This document shows, one piece after another, positions 42,996 to 52,321 of a stretch of 64,000 bases of DNA. The notes under the pieces were generated by a model. The model saw nothing but the letters and a program-made list of their open reading frames with translations. It did no database searches and was not told the origin of the DNA. The position numbers were made by a program, and so were the translations under genes. Every line of letters begins with the position of its first letter. The stretch's first letter is position 1. The stretch is from Dermatophilaceae bacterium Soc4.6 (GTDB lineage: Bacteria > Actinomycetota > Actinomycetes > Actinomycetales > Dermatophilaceae), in NCBI GenBank assembly GCA_039889245.1, contig JAZGVH010000002.1, positions 2,356,001-2,420,000 on the forward strand, given 5' to 3'.

Positions 42996-44675
42996 TCAGG
43001 GCAGCGACAGCGTCTTGGCCACCTCGCGGCGCACGACCTTGCCCATCGCGTTGACCGGCAGCTCGTCGACGACGACGAAGCGACGCGGCACCTTGTAGGC
43101 GGTGAGCGACGACCGCGCGTGGGCGGCGAGGTCGTCGGGGACGCGGTCGTGGCCGTCGGCGAGCACGACTGCGGCCACGACCTCCTCGCTCCCACTGGCC
43201 TGCGCGATCCCGACGACCGCGACGTCGGCGACCGCGTCGTGGGCGCGCAGCACGGTCTCGACCTCGGAGGGGTAGACGTTGAAGCCGCCGGTGATGATCA
43301 TCTCCTTGAGCCGGTCGACGACGGTGAGGAAGCCTCGCTCGTCCATCGTCACGATGTCGCCGGTGCGGAACCAGCCGTCGTGGAAGGCGGCGGCCGTCTC
43401 CTGCGGCATACCGCGGTAGCCGTCGAAGACCTGCGGGCCGCGGACGAGCAGCTCACCGCGCTCGCCGAGCGCGACCTCGCGGTCGAGGTCGTCGGCGTCG
43501 GCGACGCGGACGTCGGTGTCGGGGAACGGCACACCGATGCACCCGGGGCGACGGTCGCTCGACATGGGGTTGCCGACGATGACCGGAGAGGTCTCGGTGA
43601 GGCCGTAGCCCTCGACCAGCAGGCCGCCCGTCGCCGCCTCCCAGCGCTGCACCAGCGCGGCCGGCAGGGGCATCGCACCCGAGAGGCCGTAGCGAATCCC
43701 TCGCAGCGACAGGCCTTTTCGCTCGGCCTCGGTGACGATGCGCTCGTAGAGCGGTGGCACGGCGGGGATGAAGCTCGGCGGCCGGCGCTCGATCGCCTCC
43801 ATGAGTAGACCGATCTCGGGGCGGGGCAGCAGGACGAGGGTGGCGCCGAGGCGGGTGCCGACGAGCATCCCGATGGTGACGCCGTAGGCGTGGAAGAGCG
43901 GCAGCGCAAGGAGGAAGACCTCGCGCCCCGGCTGGAGGCCGGGCACCCATGCGCGGCCCTGCTCGACGTTGGCCACGAGGTGGCGGTGACGCAGCGGCAC
44001 GCCCTTGGGCACCCCCGTGGTCCCCGACGTGTAGAGCAGGAGGGCGACGTCGTCGGCGACGGGCCGCGGGTGCGAGGGGTCGAGCGACGGGGAGGCCGCG
44101 AGGTCGCCCCACGCGATCGCGCCGGGTGCGGGGCTCGTGAGCTGAGCGCGGGCCGCGCGGGCCTTCGGGATGGGGAGCCGCAGGGCGAGACGCTTCATCC
44201 GGGGCATCGCCGTGGTGAGGTCGACGGCCACGACGTGCTCCACGGCGCAGGTGTCGCGCAGCTCCTCCACGACCGGAGCGACCTTGTCCCAGACGATCGC
44301 GACGCGGGCGCCGTGGTCGGTGAAGGGGTGGCGCAGCTCGCCGGCGGTGTAGAGCGGGTTGTGCTCGACGACGGTGGCGCCGAGGCGCAGCACGGCGAAG
44401 AACGCGACGACGTTCTGCGGGCAGGTCGGCAGCAGCACGGCGACGGTGTCGCCGGGTCCGACGCCGAGTTCGCGCAGCCCCTGCGCGACCCGGCTCACCT
44501 GCTCGCCGACCTGCGCCCAGCTCGTCGCCGCCCCGAGGAAGTCGAGCGCCGGCCGGTCCCCCCACGCGGCCACCGTCGCATCGAGGTGGTCGGTCAGCGT
44601 GGTGCCGTCGTGGGTGAGGTGGAGCGCCACACCCGCCCCGTACGACGCCGCCCAGCGGGGCTCGTCAGCCGACAT
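42996..44675 (-). CDS. long-chain fatty acid-CoA ligase (ANL superfamily)
   Basis: It activates a carboxylic acid to the acyl-adenylate and then the CoA thioester. The 559-residue protein has the P-loop LLLYTSGTTGVPKGVP, LPLFHAYGVTIGM, GYGLTETSPV, WFRTGDIVTMDERG, DRLKEMIITGGFNVYPSEVE and the terminal lysine motif PVNAMGKVVRREV. Length and motifs fit FadD-type ligases of medium or long chains; chain length is not predictable. ATG 44675 or 44690 are both possible. No beta-oxidation gene adjoins it. Confidence 0.9.
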   Translation of the reverse strand: MSADEPRWAASYGAGVALHLTHDGTTLTDHLDATVAAWGDRPALDFLGAATSWAQVGEQVSRVAQGLRELGVGPGDTVAVLLPTCPQNVVAFFAVLRLGATVVEHNPLYTAGELRHPFTDHGARVAIVWDKVAPVVEELRDTCAVEHVVAVDLTTAMPRMKRLALRLPIPKARAARAQLTSPAPGAIAWGDLAASPSLDPSHPRPVADDVALLLYTSGTTGVPKGVPLRHRHLVANVEQGRAWVPGLQPGREVFLLALPLFHAYGVTIGMLVGTRLGATLVLLPRPEIGLLMEAIERRPPSFIPAVPPLYERIVTEAERKGLSLRGIRYGLSGAMPLPAALVQRWEAATGGLLVEGYGLTETSPVIVGNPMSSDRRPGCIGVPFPDTDVRVADADDLDREVALGERGELLVRGPQVFDGYRGMPQETAAAFHDGWFRTGDIVTMDERGFLTVVDRLKEMIITGGFNVYPSEVETVLRAHDAVADVAVVGIAQASGSEEVVAAVVLADGHDRVPDDLAAHARSSLTAYKVPRRFVVVDELPVNAMGKVVRREVAKTLSLP

Positions 44676-44821
44676 GGCGGGTTTCCTCACTGCCGCGGTT
44701 GGGGGTGCGCGGACGGTGTCACGCTACCGCGCGGGTCGACGACCATCGCCTCCCGATCTGGGGGCGACACGCCGGGCGTCCCGTGTGCTTGCATGGGGCA
44801 CCGACCCCGAGGAGTCTCCCC

Positions 44822-45463
44822 ATGTCTGTGCGCGTCGACCTCAACATCTCCCTCGACGGCGTGGCGTCGCCGTCGGACCCGACCCCGGACAACCCCATGG
44901 GCGCCGACTGGGGCCTGCTGACCGCGGCCTACACCGCGACCCGCACCTTCCGCGAGCGGGTGCTCGGCGACACCAGCGGGGCGGGCACGTCCGGCCTCGA
45001 CGACGCGTATGCCGCCGCCTACTTCGAAGGTGTCGGCGCCGAGATCATGGGGGCCGCGATGTTCGGTCTGCACACCTTCCCCGACGACCCCGACTGGGCG
45101 GGGTGGTGGGGTGACGAGCCGCCGTTCCGGTGCCCCGTCTTCGTCCTGAGCCACACAGCGAGGCCGACGCTGACCACGGGGAACGGGACGTCGTTCGAGT
45201 TCCTCTCGGTCAGCCCTGCAGAGGCTCTCGCGCGGGCCGTCGCGGTCGCGGACGGGCACGACGTGCGCGTCGGCGGCGGCACCGGGGTCGTGCGCGACTT
45301 CCTACGCGCTGGGCTCGTCGACCGGCTGCACGTCGCGATCGCGCCGGTCGTGCTGGGCCGGGGCGGGCGGCTCTGGGACGACCTGCGGTTGCTCGGGAGC
45401 GACTACACAGCGACGAGCGAGACGGCCGAGAGCGGCACCATCCACGTGACGTTTCGGCGCTGA
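44822..45463 (+). CDS. dihydrofolate reductase-fold (RibD C-terminal-like) protein, first copy
   Basis: The 213-residue protein starts VRVDLNISLDGVASP, with later FRCPVFVLSHTARPTL, DVRVGGGTGVVRDFLRAGLVDRLHVAIAPVVLGRG: the RibD_C/DHFR-like fold of actinobacterial reductases, probably NADPH dependent. ATG 44822 has GAGGAG upstream. A related gene lies next to it in the opposite direction. It is unlikely to be the housekeeping folate enzyme. Confidence 0.83.
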   Translation: MSVRVDLNISLDGVASPSDPTPDNPMGADWGLLTAAYTATRTFRERVLGDTSGAGTSGLDDAYAAAYFEGVGAEIMGAAMFGLHTFPDDPDWAGWWGDEPPFRCPVFVLSHTARPTLTTGNGTSFEFLSVSPAEALARAVAVADGHDVRVGGGTGVVRDFLRAGLVDRLHVAIAPVVLGRGGRLWDDLRLLGSDYTATSETAESGTIHVTFRR

Positions 45464-45514
45464 CCCCGCTGCGACCTGCGATCGCGGCTGCCCCGACGGC
45501 CAGGGCGAGCGCCC

Positions 45515-46081
45515 TCAGACTGGGTGACGGACCGCGTGGCGGAGGTAGACCACACCGCCCGGGAACCGTCGGTGGTCCAGCAGCTCGAGGTCGACGCGCA
45601 TGCCCCGCGGCAGCGCCGGCTTGCCGCCGCCGACGAGGACCGGGGACATCAGCAGCACGCACTCGTCGACCAGGCCGTGCCGGAAGGCCTCGGCCGCGAT
45701 AGACGCGCCTCCGATGCTGAGGTCCGAGTCGGAGGTCTCCTTGAGCCGTCGGACGGCCTCCGGCTCGAGCTGCCGCTCGATCCTCGTGCGCGCGGTCGAC
45801 ACCTCGGTGAGCGTGGAGGAGTAGACGACCTTGTCGGTGTCACGCCAGATGCTGGCGTAGTCGCGCACCACGGGCGGCTCGTCCGCCAACCAGTCGTCGC
45901 TCTCCCACACGCGCATCGTGTCGTACATCCGTCGCCCGTAGAGCGACGTGCCGATGTGCCGCTCGTGCTCGTTCCAGAACGCGTGCACGTCCTCGTCCGG
46001 CACGGACCAGTCGAACGCACCCGTCTCGTCCTCGACGAAGCCGTCGAGCGAGACGTTGGCCGCGTAGACCAGCTTGCCCAT
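45515..46081 (-). CDS. dihydrofolate reductase-fold (RibD C-terminal-like) protein, second copy
   Basis: The 188-residue protein begins KLVYAANVSLDGFVEDETG, then IGTSLYGRRMYDTMRVWES, KVVYSSTLTEV, DLSIGGASIAAEAFRHGLVDE and LMSPVLVGGGKPALPRG, a standard DHFR-like/RibD_C protein. It is convergent with the first copy at 44822 and divergent from the monooxygenase at 46190. The two copies share the fold but are far apart in sequence. Substrate unknown. Confidence 0.83.
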   Translation of the reverse strand: MGKLVYAANVSLDGFVEDETGAFDWSVPDEDVHAFWNEHERHIGTSLYGRRMYDTMRVWESDDWLADEPPVVRDYASIWRDTDKVVYSSTLTEVSTARTRIERQLEPEAVRRLKETSDSDLSIGGASIAAEAFRHGLVDECVLLMSPVLVGGGKPALPRGMRVDLELLDHRRFPGGVVYLRHAVRHPV

Positions 46082-46189
46082 GGAGCCCTCCGACGTGATG
46101 AGGGCACCAGCCTGCGAGGTCACCCGGGCGCAGTCAAGAGCTGGGGGTCATGGGTTACGGTCGGGCCACAGATCCCACGGAGGAGCGTC

Positions 46190-46489
46190 ATGAACACTGT
46201 TGCCCTGGTCGTCAAGCTCGTCGCCAAGCCGGGAGCGGAGGAGCAGGTGGCGCAGTTCCTCGCGGGCGCCCTCGAGCTCGCCAACGCCGAGCCCGGCACT
46301 GCCGTCTGGTTCGCCCTGCGCACCGACGAGACGACCTTCTGGATCGTCGACGCCTTCCCGAGCGACGCCGAGCGCCAGGCCCATCTCGCCGGGCCCATCG
46401 CCGCGGCCCTGATGGAGCACGCCGACGCGCTGCTGGCGGTCGCACCCGAGATCATGCCGGCGGACATCCTCGCCGAGAAGGTGACCTGA
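46190..46489 (+). CDS. antibiotic biosynthesis monooxygenase (ABM) domain protein
   Basis: The 99-residue single-domain protein ([49 protein letters not shown]) is a dimeric alpha-beta-barrel of the ABM/quinol monooxygenase type. ATG 46190 follows GGAGGAG. Its TGA is fused directly to the start of an acetyltransferase fragment, which suggests a deletion just downstream. Function may be quinone or aromatic oxidation; unknown. Confidence 0.85.
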   Translation: MNTVALVVKLVAKPGAEEQVAQFLAGALELANAEPGTAVWFALRTDETTFWIVDAFPSDAERQAHLAGPIAAALMEHADALLAVAPEIMPADILAEKVT

Positions 46490-46887
46490 GCGGCCCGACC
46501 TCGGGCCTCATCGGTTACGTCGACGGCCAGCCGGCCGGCTGGGTCGCGGTCGAGCCGCGGGAGGGCTACCCGAGGATCTGGGCCCGGCAGAAGTCGTGGA
46601 TGCGGATGGACCCCGACCTCGAGGGCGTCTGGTCGGTCACCTGCTTCGTCGTGCGCAAGGGCTTCCGCCGTCAGGGACTGATGTACGGGCTCGCCGCCGC
46701 CACCGTCGACTACGGCAGGCAGGTCGGCGCTCGCGTGCTCGAGGGCTACCCCACCGAGCCCATCCCGGGGAAGACCGTGATCTGGGACGAGGCGTCGGTC
46801 GGCCTGCTCCAGGTCTTCCTCGAGGCCGGCTACGAGGTCGAGGCCTCGCCCACCCTGCGCCGCAGGGTGGTGCGCCACCGACTCGGC
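46490..46887 (+). pseudogene. N-terminally truncated GNAT acetyltransferase
   Basis: In frame after the ABM stop come residues [40 protein letters not shown] (the acetyl-CoA loop) and [20 protein letters not shown], a GNAT domain without its first 40 or so residues and without any start codon and RBS. No stop separates it from formate-THF ligase 130 bases on. A deletion joining the ABM gene to the middle of a GNAT gene explains it. Unless read through, it is dead. Confidence 0.6.
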
Positions 46888-47016
46888 GCGTGTTCTGACG
46901 GTGCTGGGCCTGAGAAGGTCCGCACGACAACAGCGATCCCTGCTTTCGCGGCGACGGGCTCGGCATACGCTCGGGCGGAGGCGCCCACCGGCGGGAGCCC
47001 CCACGAGAGGGTGACG

Positions 47017-48696
47017 ATGCTGTCGGACGGCGAGATCGCGAACGCGGCGCAGCTGCTGCCCATCACCGAAGTAGCCCGCGAGAGCCTCGGCCTCGACGAG
47101 CAGGTGGTTGTCCCCTACGGGCACGACAAGGCCAAGATCGATCTCGCGTATGCCGTGTCGCTCACCCCACGGCCCGGCTCGCGGCTCGTGCTCGTCACCG
47201 CCCTCTCCCCGACCCCGGCCGGTGAGGGCAAGACGACGACGGTGATCGGGCTCACCGATGGGCTGCGGCAGCTCGGCACCCGGGCGGCGGCGGCGCTGCG
47301 GGAGCCGTCCATGGGGCCGGTCTTCGGGATGAAGGGCGGAGCGGCGGGCGGCGGCTATGCGCAGGTCGTGCCGATGACCGACATCAACCTCCACTTCACC
47401 GGCGACTTCGCCGCCATCGGGGCCGCGAACAACCTCCTGGCCGCGCTCATCGACAACCACGTCCACCACGGCAACTCCCTCGACATCGACGTCCGCTCGG
47501 TGACGTGGAAACGGGCCGTCGACCTCAACGACCGGGCCCTGCGACAGGTCGTCGTCGGGCTGGGCGGCCCGACCGACGGCTACCCCCGCGAGGACGGATT
47601 CGACATCGTCGTCGCCTCCGAGCTGATGGCGATCTTCTGTCTCGCCGACTCGCTGGCCGACCTCAAAAGACGGATCGGCAACATCGTCGTGGCCCACACC
47701 CGGTCCAAGGAGCCGGTCCGCGCCCGTGACCTCGTCGCGGAGGGCGCCATGACCGTGTTGTTGCGACAGGCTTTCGCGCCCAACCTGGTCCAGACCCTGG
47801 AGCACTCACCCGCGTTCATCCACGGCGGCCCGTTCGCCAACATCGCGCACGGGTGCAACTCCGTCATCGCGACCCGCACCGCTCTCGGTCTCGCCGACGT
47901 CGTCGTGACGGAGGCGGGCTTCGGCGCAGACCTCGGAGCCGAGAAGTTCCTCGACCTGATGTGCCGCTCCAGTGGTCTGCGCCCGGACGTCGCCGTCGTC
48001 GTCGTCACCGTGCGCGCCCTGAAATACCACGGCGGCGTCGCGGTCGCCGACCTACAGACCCCGGATCTCGACGCGCTCGATCGTGGGAGCGTCAACCTCA
48101 CGAGGCATCTCGCGACGCTGTCCGATGTGTTCGGTCTGCCCGTGGTCGTCGCCGTCAACCGCTTCCCCAGCGACACACCGGCCGAGCTCGAGCGAGTCGA
48201 GCAGATAGCCGCCGACCTCGGGTTCTCGGCATACGTGACGACCCATGTCGCGGACGGCGGGGGTGGTGCCACGGGGCTCGCCCGAGGGGTCCTCGACGTG
48301 CTCGACGCCGGCCAGCCGTCGACCTTCCGGTTCGCCTACGAGGAGAGCGGCTCGGTCGAGGACAAGGTCACGGTGCTCGCGACCCGCGTCTACGGTGCCG
48401 CAGGGGTCACCTTCAGCGCCCGGGCCCGCCGGCAGCTCGCGCAGGTCAGGGCGGACGGCTTCGGACACCTGCCCGTGTGCGTCGCCAAGACGCAGTACTC
48501 GTTCTCCACGGACCCGACCGCCCTCGGCGCACCCACCGGGCACGTCATCGACGTGCGGGAGGTGCGGCTCTGCGCCGGCGCCGGCTTCATCGTGCTCATC
48601 ACCGGTGACGTCATGACCATGCCAGGCCTGCCCCGGCACCCGGCCTCGGAGCGGATCGACATCGACGACGCAGGGCTGGTCACGGGGCTGAGCTGA
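47017..48696 (+). CDS. fhs: formate-tetrahydrofolate ligase
   Basis: Fhs makes 10-formyl-THF from formate, THF and ATP. The 559-residue protein has the nucleotide motif [16 protein letters not shown], then [21 protein letters not shown] split by conserved glycines, [18 protein letters not shown], and the C-terminal [17 protein letters not shown] 47017 follows GAGAGG, and TACGCT at 46966-46971 is a plausible -10. The frame is open far upstream through an acetyltransferase remnant, but family similarity starts at this ATG. Convergent with dnaB. Confidence 0.95.
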   Translation: MLSDGEIANAAQLLPITEVARESLGLDEQVVVPYGHDKAKIDLAYAVSLTPRPGSRLVLVTALSPTPAGEGKTTTVIGLTDGLRQLGTRAAAALREPSMGPVFGMKGGAAGGGYAQVVPMTDINLHFTGDFAAIGAANNLLAALIDNHVHHGNSLDIDVRSVTWKRAVDLNDRALRQVVVGLGGPTDGYPREDGFDIVVASELMAIFCLADSLADLKRRIGNIVVAHTRSKEPVRARDLVAEGAMTVLLRQAFAPNLVQTLEHSPAFIHGGPFANIAHGCNSVIATRTALGLADVVVTEAGFGADLGAEKFLDLMCRSSGLRPDVAVVVVTVRALKYHGGVAVADLQTPDLDALDRGSVNLTRHLATLSDVFGLPVVVAVNRFPSDTPAELERVEQIAADLGFSAYVTTHVADGGGGATGLARGVLDVLDAGQPSTFRFAYEESGSVEDKVTVLATRVYGAAGVTFSARARRQLAQVRADGFGHLPVCVAKTQYSFSTDPTALGAPTGHVIDVREVRLCAGAGFIVLITGDVMTMPGLPRHPASERIDIDDAGLVTGLS

Positions 48697-48755
48697 CCGG
48701 CGTGGAGGTGAGGGCGCCGTCGTCACGGGTGACATCGGGTGCGAGGGGTGCGGCC

Positions 48756-50123
48756 TCAGAAGTTGGTGGCCATGTCCTTGAAGCGGGAGTAGTGGCCCTG
48801 GAAGGACACGACGATGGTGTCGGTGGGGCCGTTGCGGTGCTTGGCCACGATGAGGTCGGCCTCGCCTGCGCGCTGGCTCTCCTTCTCGTAGGCGTCCTCA
48901 CGGTGGAGCAGGATGACCATGTCCGCATCCTGCTCGATCGAGCCCGACTCACGAAGATCGCTCATCGCGGGACGCTTGTCGGTGCGCTGCTCGGGGCCAC
49001 GGTTGAGCTGGGAGATGGCGATGACCGGCACCTCGAGCTCCTTGGCGAGCAGCTTGAGGGCTCGGGAGAACTCTGAGACCTCCTGCTGGCGGCTCTCGAC
49101 ACGCTTGCCGGACGACATCAGCTGGAGGTAGTCGATGACGACGAGCTTGAGGTCGTGGCGCTGCTTGAGCCGGCGGCACTTGGCCCGGATCTCCATCAGG
49201 GACATGTTGGGCGAGTCGTCGATGAAGAGCGGGGCGTCGGAGACACGGCCCATGGTCGAGGCGAGACGGCCCCAGTCCTCCTCGCGCATCGTGCCCTTGC
49301 GCATGTGCTGGAGCTGGATGCTGGCCTCGGCCGAGAGCAGGCGCATGGTGATCTCGGTCTTGCTCATCTCGAGCGAGAAGACCACCGCGGCCTGACCGTG
49401 TTTGATCGCCGCAGAACGCACTATATCCAGACCAATCGTACTTTTTCCCATCGCGGGCCGGGCCGCGATGACGATCATCTGCCCCGGGTGCAGCCCGTTG
49501 GTGAGCGCGTCGAGGTCGGTGAAGCCGGTGGGCACACCCGTCATCTCGCCGGACTTGCCGGAGGCGACCTCGATCTCGTCGACCGTGGGCTCGAGGACGT
49601 CGCCGAGCTTGACGTAGTCCTCACCGCCGCGCTTGTCGGCGACGGCGTAGATCTCGGCCTGGGCCGCGTTGACGATGTCTTCGACGTCGCCGCCACCCTG
49701 GGCGTAGCCGAGCTGCACGATCTTGGTGCCGGCCTCGACGAGGCGACGCAGCACGGCGCGCTCGGCGACGATCTGGGCGTAGTAGCCGGCGTTGGCGGCG
49801 GTGGGGACCTGGGCGATGAGGCCGTGCAGGAAGGCCTGGCCACCGACCCGGGTCAGGTCGCCGCGCTTGGTCAGCTCGTCGGCGACGGTGATCGCGTCGG
49901 CCGGCTCGCCGCGCCCGTAGAGGTCGAGCACGGCGTCGTAGATCGCCTCGTGCGACGGGCGGTAGAAGTCGGCGCCCTTAAGCACCTCGACGCAGTCGGC
50001 GATGGCGTCCTTGCTCAGGAGCATGCCGCCGAGGACGGACTGCTCGGCGTGCAGGTCCTGCGGAGGGAGCCGGTCGTCGGGGGGCGACTGGGAGGACCCG
50101 GGGAACAGCTCCTGGATCGTCAC
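48756..50123 (-). CDS. dnaB: replicative DNA helicase DnaB
   Basis: The hexameric helicase at the replication fork. The 455-residue protein has the N-terminal helical domain (LPPQDLHAEQSVLGGMLLSKDAI), the linker, and the RecA-like domain with Walker A ARPAMGKSTIGLD, Walker B LKLVVIDYLQLM, and the arginine finger region SDLRESGSIEQDADMVI. There is no intein, unlike many mycobacterial DnaB genes. GTG 50123 is preceded by GAGAGG. DnaA-box-like motifs lie 230-370 bases upstream. Its usual neighbours rpsF, ssb and rplI are not in the window. Confidence 0.96.
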   Translation of the reverse strand: MTIQELFPGSSQSPPDDRLPPQDLHAEQSVLGGMLLSKDAIADCVEVLKGADFYRPSHEAIYDAVLDLYGRGEPADAITVADELTKRGDLTRVGGQAFLHGLIAQVPTAANAGYYAQIVAERAVLRRLVEAGTKIVQLGYAQGGGDVEDIVNAAQAEIYAVADKRGGEDYVKLGDVLEPTVDEIEVASGKSGEMTGVPTGFTDLDALTNGLHPGQMIVIAARPAMGKSTIGLDIVRSAAIKHGQAAVVFSLEMSKTEITMRLLSAEASIQLQHMRKGTMREEDWGRLASTMGRVSDAPLFIDDSPNMSLMEIRAKCRRLKQRHDLKLVVIDYLQLMSSGKRVESRQQEVSEFSRALKLLAKELEVPVIAISQLNRGPEQRTDKRPAMSDLRESGSIEQDADMVILLHREDAYEKESQRAGEADLIVAKHRNGPTDTIVVSFQGHYSRFKDMATNF

Positions 50124-50348
50124 GCCACGCCTCTCCTGGCGTCGTTCGACGCCCCGACTGATGAACCTGCTCGAACGGGTGTGCAGACAGCACACCATCG
50201 ACCACCGACAGGGCCGTAGCCCAGGGCCGCCCCAGAGGTGCTCCCGCGGCAGACCGAGGGTGCCCGGGCTCAGCACAGCCGGTGACCGCAGCGGCTGGCC
50301 AGCGATGTCACGTTAGGCCCGGGCAGGCCCCTCCGCCAAACCCGTACC

Positions 50349-50491
50349 TGGGGACAACCTGGGGACAACTTGGCCTGCCTGAGCGTGTGCGGGTGTGTAC
50401 TGCCTGTGGACAGTCAAGCGGACATCTCGGACAGGCCCCATCCATCGAGCATGGTGACGTGCGACGACGTCTGTGCACAGCGTGTGGACAG
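50349..50491. other. cluster of DnaA-box-like sequences upstream of dnaB
   Basis: In the 540-base gap between dnaB and the next gene, TGGGGACAA occurs at 50349-50357 and 50360-50368 and TGTGGACAG at 50405-50413 and 50483-50491, with TGTGCACAG at 50472-50480. On the other strand the first four read TTGTCCCCA and CTGTCCACA, each one base off the high-GC DnaA box TTGTCCACA. They may titrate DnaA or control dnaB. The rest of the gap shows no convincing gene. Confidence 0.45.
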
Positions 50492-50665
50492 TGACCTTCA
50501 CGAAACATTTCCGTCCGGCGGCCGCAGCCCCCGGCGTGTCTGCCTCGACGCGCCGTGGGCGTCGCCGGGGCCGCGCCCATCATCCGGAGCAGCGGCCAGC
50601 CACCGTCACGGGGTCGTCCTCCTGAGCCCTCCCCGAGAGGCGGACGGACGGCATACCGTCGTCGC

Positions 50666-50944
50666 ATGTGTCGCAACATCCGCCCGCTGAACAACTTCGC
50701 GCCGCCGGCGACCACCGACGAGGTCCGCGCCGCCGCCGTGCAGTACGTCCGCAAGGTGGCGGGGGTGAACCAGAAGCCGTCGGCGGCCAACGAGGCCGCC
50801 TTCGCCGAGGCGGTCGAGCAGGTGGCGCAGGCGACCACGCACCTGCTGGAGCACCTGACGACGAGCGCGCCGCCGAAGAACCGCGAGGAGGAGGCGGTCA
50901 AGGCGAGAGCGCGGGCGGCGGTGCGCTACGGCCGCGAGCCCTGA
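50666..50944 (+). CDS. DUF2277 family protein
   Basis: The 92-residue protein starts MCRNIRPLNNFAPPATTDEV, the DUF2277 signature, followed by AAVQYVRKVAGVNQKPSAAN and a charged tail. Function unknown. TACCGT (50654-50659) six bases before ATG and no Shine-Dalgarno suggest a leaderless transcript. Convergent with the lipoprotein gene. Confidence 0.85.
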   Translation: MCRNIRPLNNFAPPATTDEVRAAAVQYVRKVAGVNQKPSAANEAAFAEAVEQVAQATTHLLEHLTTSAPPKNREEEAVKARARAAVRYGREP

Positions 50945-50953
50945 GGCGACACC

Positions 50954-52237
50954 TCAGGAGAGCCCCAGCGGGGTCAGGCCCAGCACGTCGGCGTTGCCGA
51001 CCCGCCCCACGACCGTGACCTCGGGGCGGGTCTTCCCCGCGTCGAGCCAGGGCAGATGGGCGCTCGAGAGCACCTGCAGCGGGCCGCTCGTCACGAGAGC
51101 GTCCGACCCGACCGACGCCTGGATCTCGATCATCGACCCGAGACTGCCCGGCTCACCCATGACCAGCAGCTCGCGCCCCTCGGCCAGCCCCTCGAGTGCT
51201 GGCGTCAACCACACCGACGCGACCCACGACCCCGTCGGGCTGGTGACCATCCCGGCCGGCTGCACGTCGGCCCCGGCCCGGCTGAGCTGGGCCACGGTGA
51301 CGACCTCCGGCGCGAGGTGGCTGCCGTCGTCCGGCTCCTGACGCACCACCAGCACCGTGCCCGACCGCACGAAGGTCACCCCGACGAGGGTCAGCTGCCG
51401 GTCGACCTGCTCCGGCGCCTGCAACCCCCCGGTCGTCGTGAACCCCACCGACTGGGCGAGCAGCGGCACACCCGACGGCTGGTCGAGCACGGTCTGCCAC
51501 TGCGCCACGCGCTCCTCCTGGTCGGGACCGAGGGAGGCCATGAGCACCTGCGCGTGGTCGGGAGCGTAGGGCGCGCCACCGGTCGCGGCATACAGGCGGC
51601 CGGCGGCATGCGCGAGCACCAGCAGGTGCGGCAGCGCCCCCGGGTTGGCCACGGCGTAGCGGTTGACGGCTGCGTCGACGTCGATCACCCGCTGGCCGGC
51701 AGGCACGGGCGTGGCGACGGACTCCAGGCCCGGCGCGGCGACGAGCACCGTCGCCGAGGTCACGGCCCGCGCGAGCAGCCAGCGCCCGTCGCCGATGGGG
51801 ACGATCGGCAGCACGTGCGACGGACTGGGAGGCATCGCATCGGTGGACAGCGTCACCACACCGGTCGCGCCCTCGCGGTAGGTCGCGAGGTGGCTGCCGT
51901 CGGCCAGGGTCACGACCGCCGACCCCGGCGTGCGGTGAGCGTCGATGACGCAGACCGGCCCCACCGGGGGCGCGATCGGCACCGGCTGCGCCATCGCCCC
52001 ACCCTCGTGCTGCCAGGAACCGAGCGCCCGCAGCAGCAGCACCCGGTCGGGCAGGGCCAGCCCCTGGGAGACGAAACCGCGGCACGTGCCCACGATCGGA
52101 ACACCGTATGGAGCGCCGCCGGCGCCGCACCCGGCGAGGCCGGCGGCGGCCAGCCCCGCCGCCAGACCGGCCGCGAGACGCCGCAGCCGCGCGGGCACGG
52201 GGCGCACGGCTCTCGCGGGCGCGGGCGTCGTCGGCAC
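50954..52237 (-). CDS. putative lipoprotein, unknown function
   Basis: The 427-residue protein has a signal sequence with a basic start, hydrophobic core (LAAGLAAGLAAAGLAGC) and lipobox ending at C37, so it is probably lipid-anchored outside the membrane. The rest shows repeated beta-rich segments (SHLATYREGATGVVTLSTD, LLVLAHAAGRLYAATGG, SWVASVWLTPALEGLAEGRE), possibly a beta-propeller. No family recognised. GTG 52237 follows GGAGG at somewhat long spacing. It is divergent from the MATE gene. Confidence 0.75.
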   Translation of the reverse strand: MPTTPAPARAVRPVPARLRRLAAGLAAGLAAAGLAGCGAGGAPYGVPIVGTCRGFVSQGLALPDRVLLLRALGSWQHEGGAMAQPVPIAPPVGPVCVIDAHRTPGSAVVTLADGSHLATYREGATGVVTLSTDAMPPSPSHVLPIVPIGDGRWLLARAVTSATVLVAAPGLESVATPVPAGQRVIDVDAAVNRYAVANPGALPHLLVLAHAAGRLYAATGGAPYAPDHAQVLMASLGPDQEERVAQWQTVLDQPSGVPLLAQSVGFTTTGGLQAPEQVDRQLTLVGVTFVRSGTVLVVRQEPDDGSHLAPEVVTVAQLSRAGADVQPAGMVTSPTGSWVASVWLTPALEGLAEGRELLVMGEPGSLGSMIEIQASVGSDALVTSGPLQVLSSAHLPWLDAGKTRPEVTVVGRVGNADVLGLTPLGLS

Positions 52238-52321
52238 CCCACCATCCTCCCCCGCCGGATGGCGTCGGCGCGCGGCATCCGGGATGCGCACCGCCGGGGT
52301 CGGTCCATCTAGGCTCCCGAC

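Noticed and set aside
46150-47016. A genuine N-terminal GNAT domain on formate-THF ligase
   Set aside because: The acetyltransferase lacks its start and first 40 residues, and fhs has its own ribosome site and conventional start at 47017.
48756-50123. Intein in DnaB
   Set aside because: Helicase motifs follow one another at normal spacing and total length is 455 residues.
50340-50495. Chromosomal replication origin
   Set aside because: The boxes are few and imperfect, there is no AT-rich unwinding region, and dnaA, dnaN and rpmH are absent.
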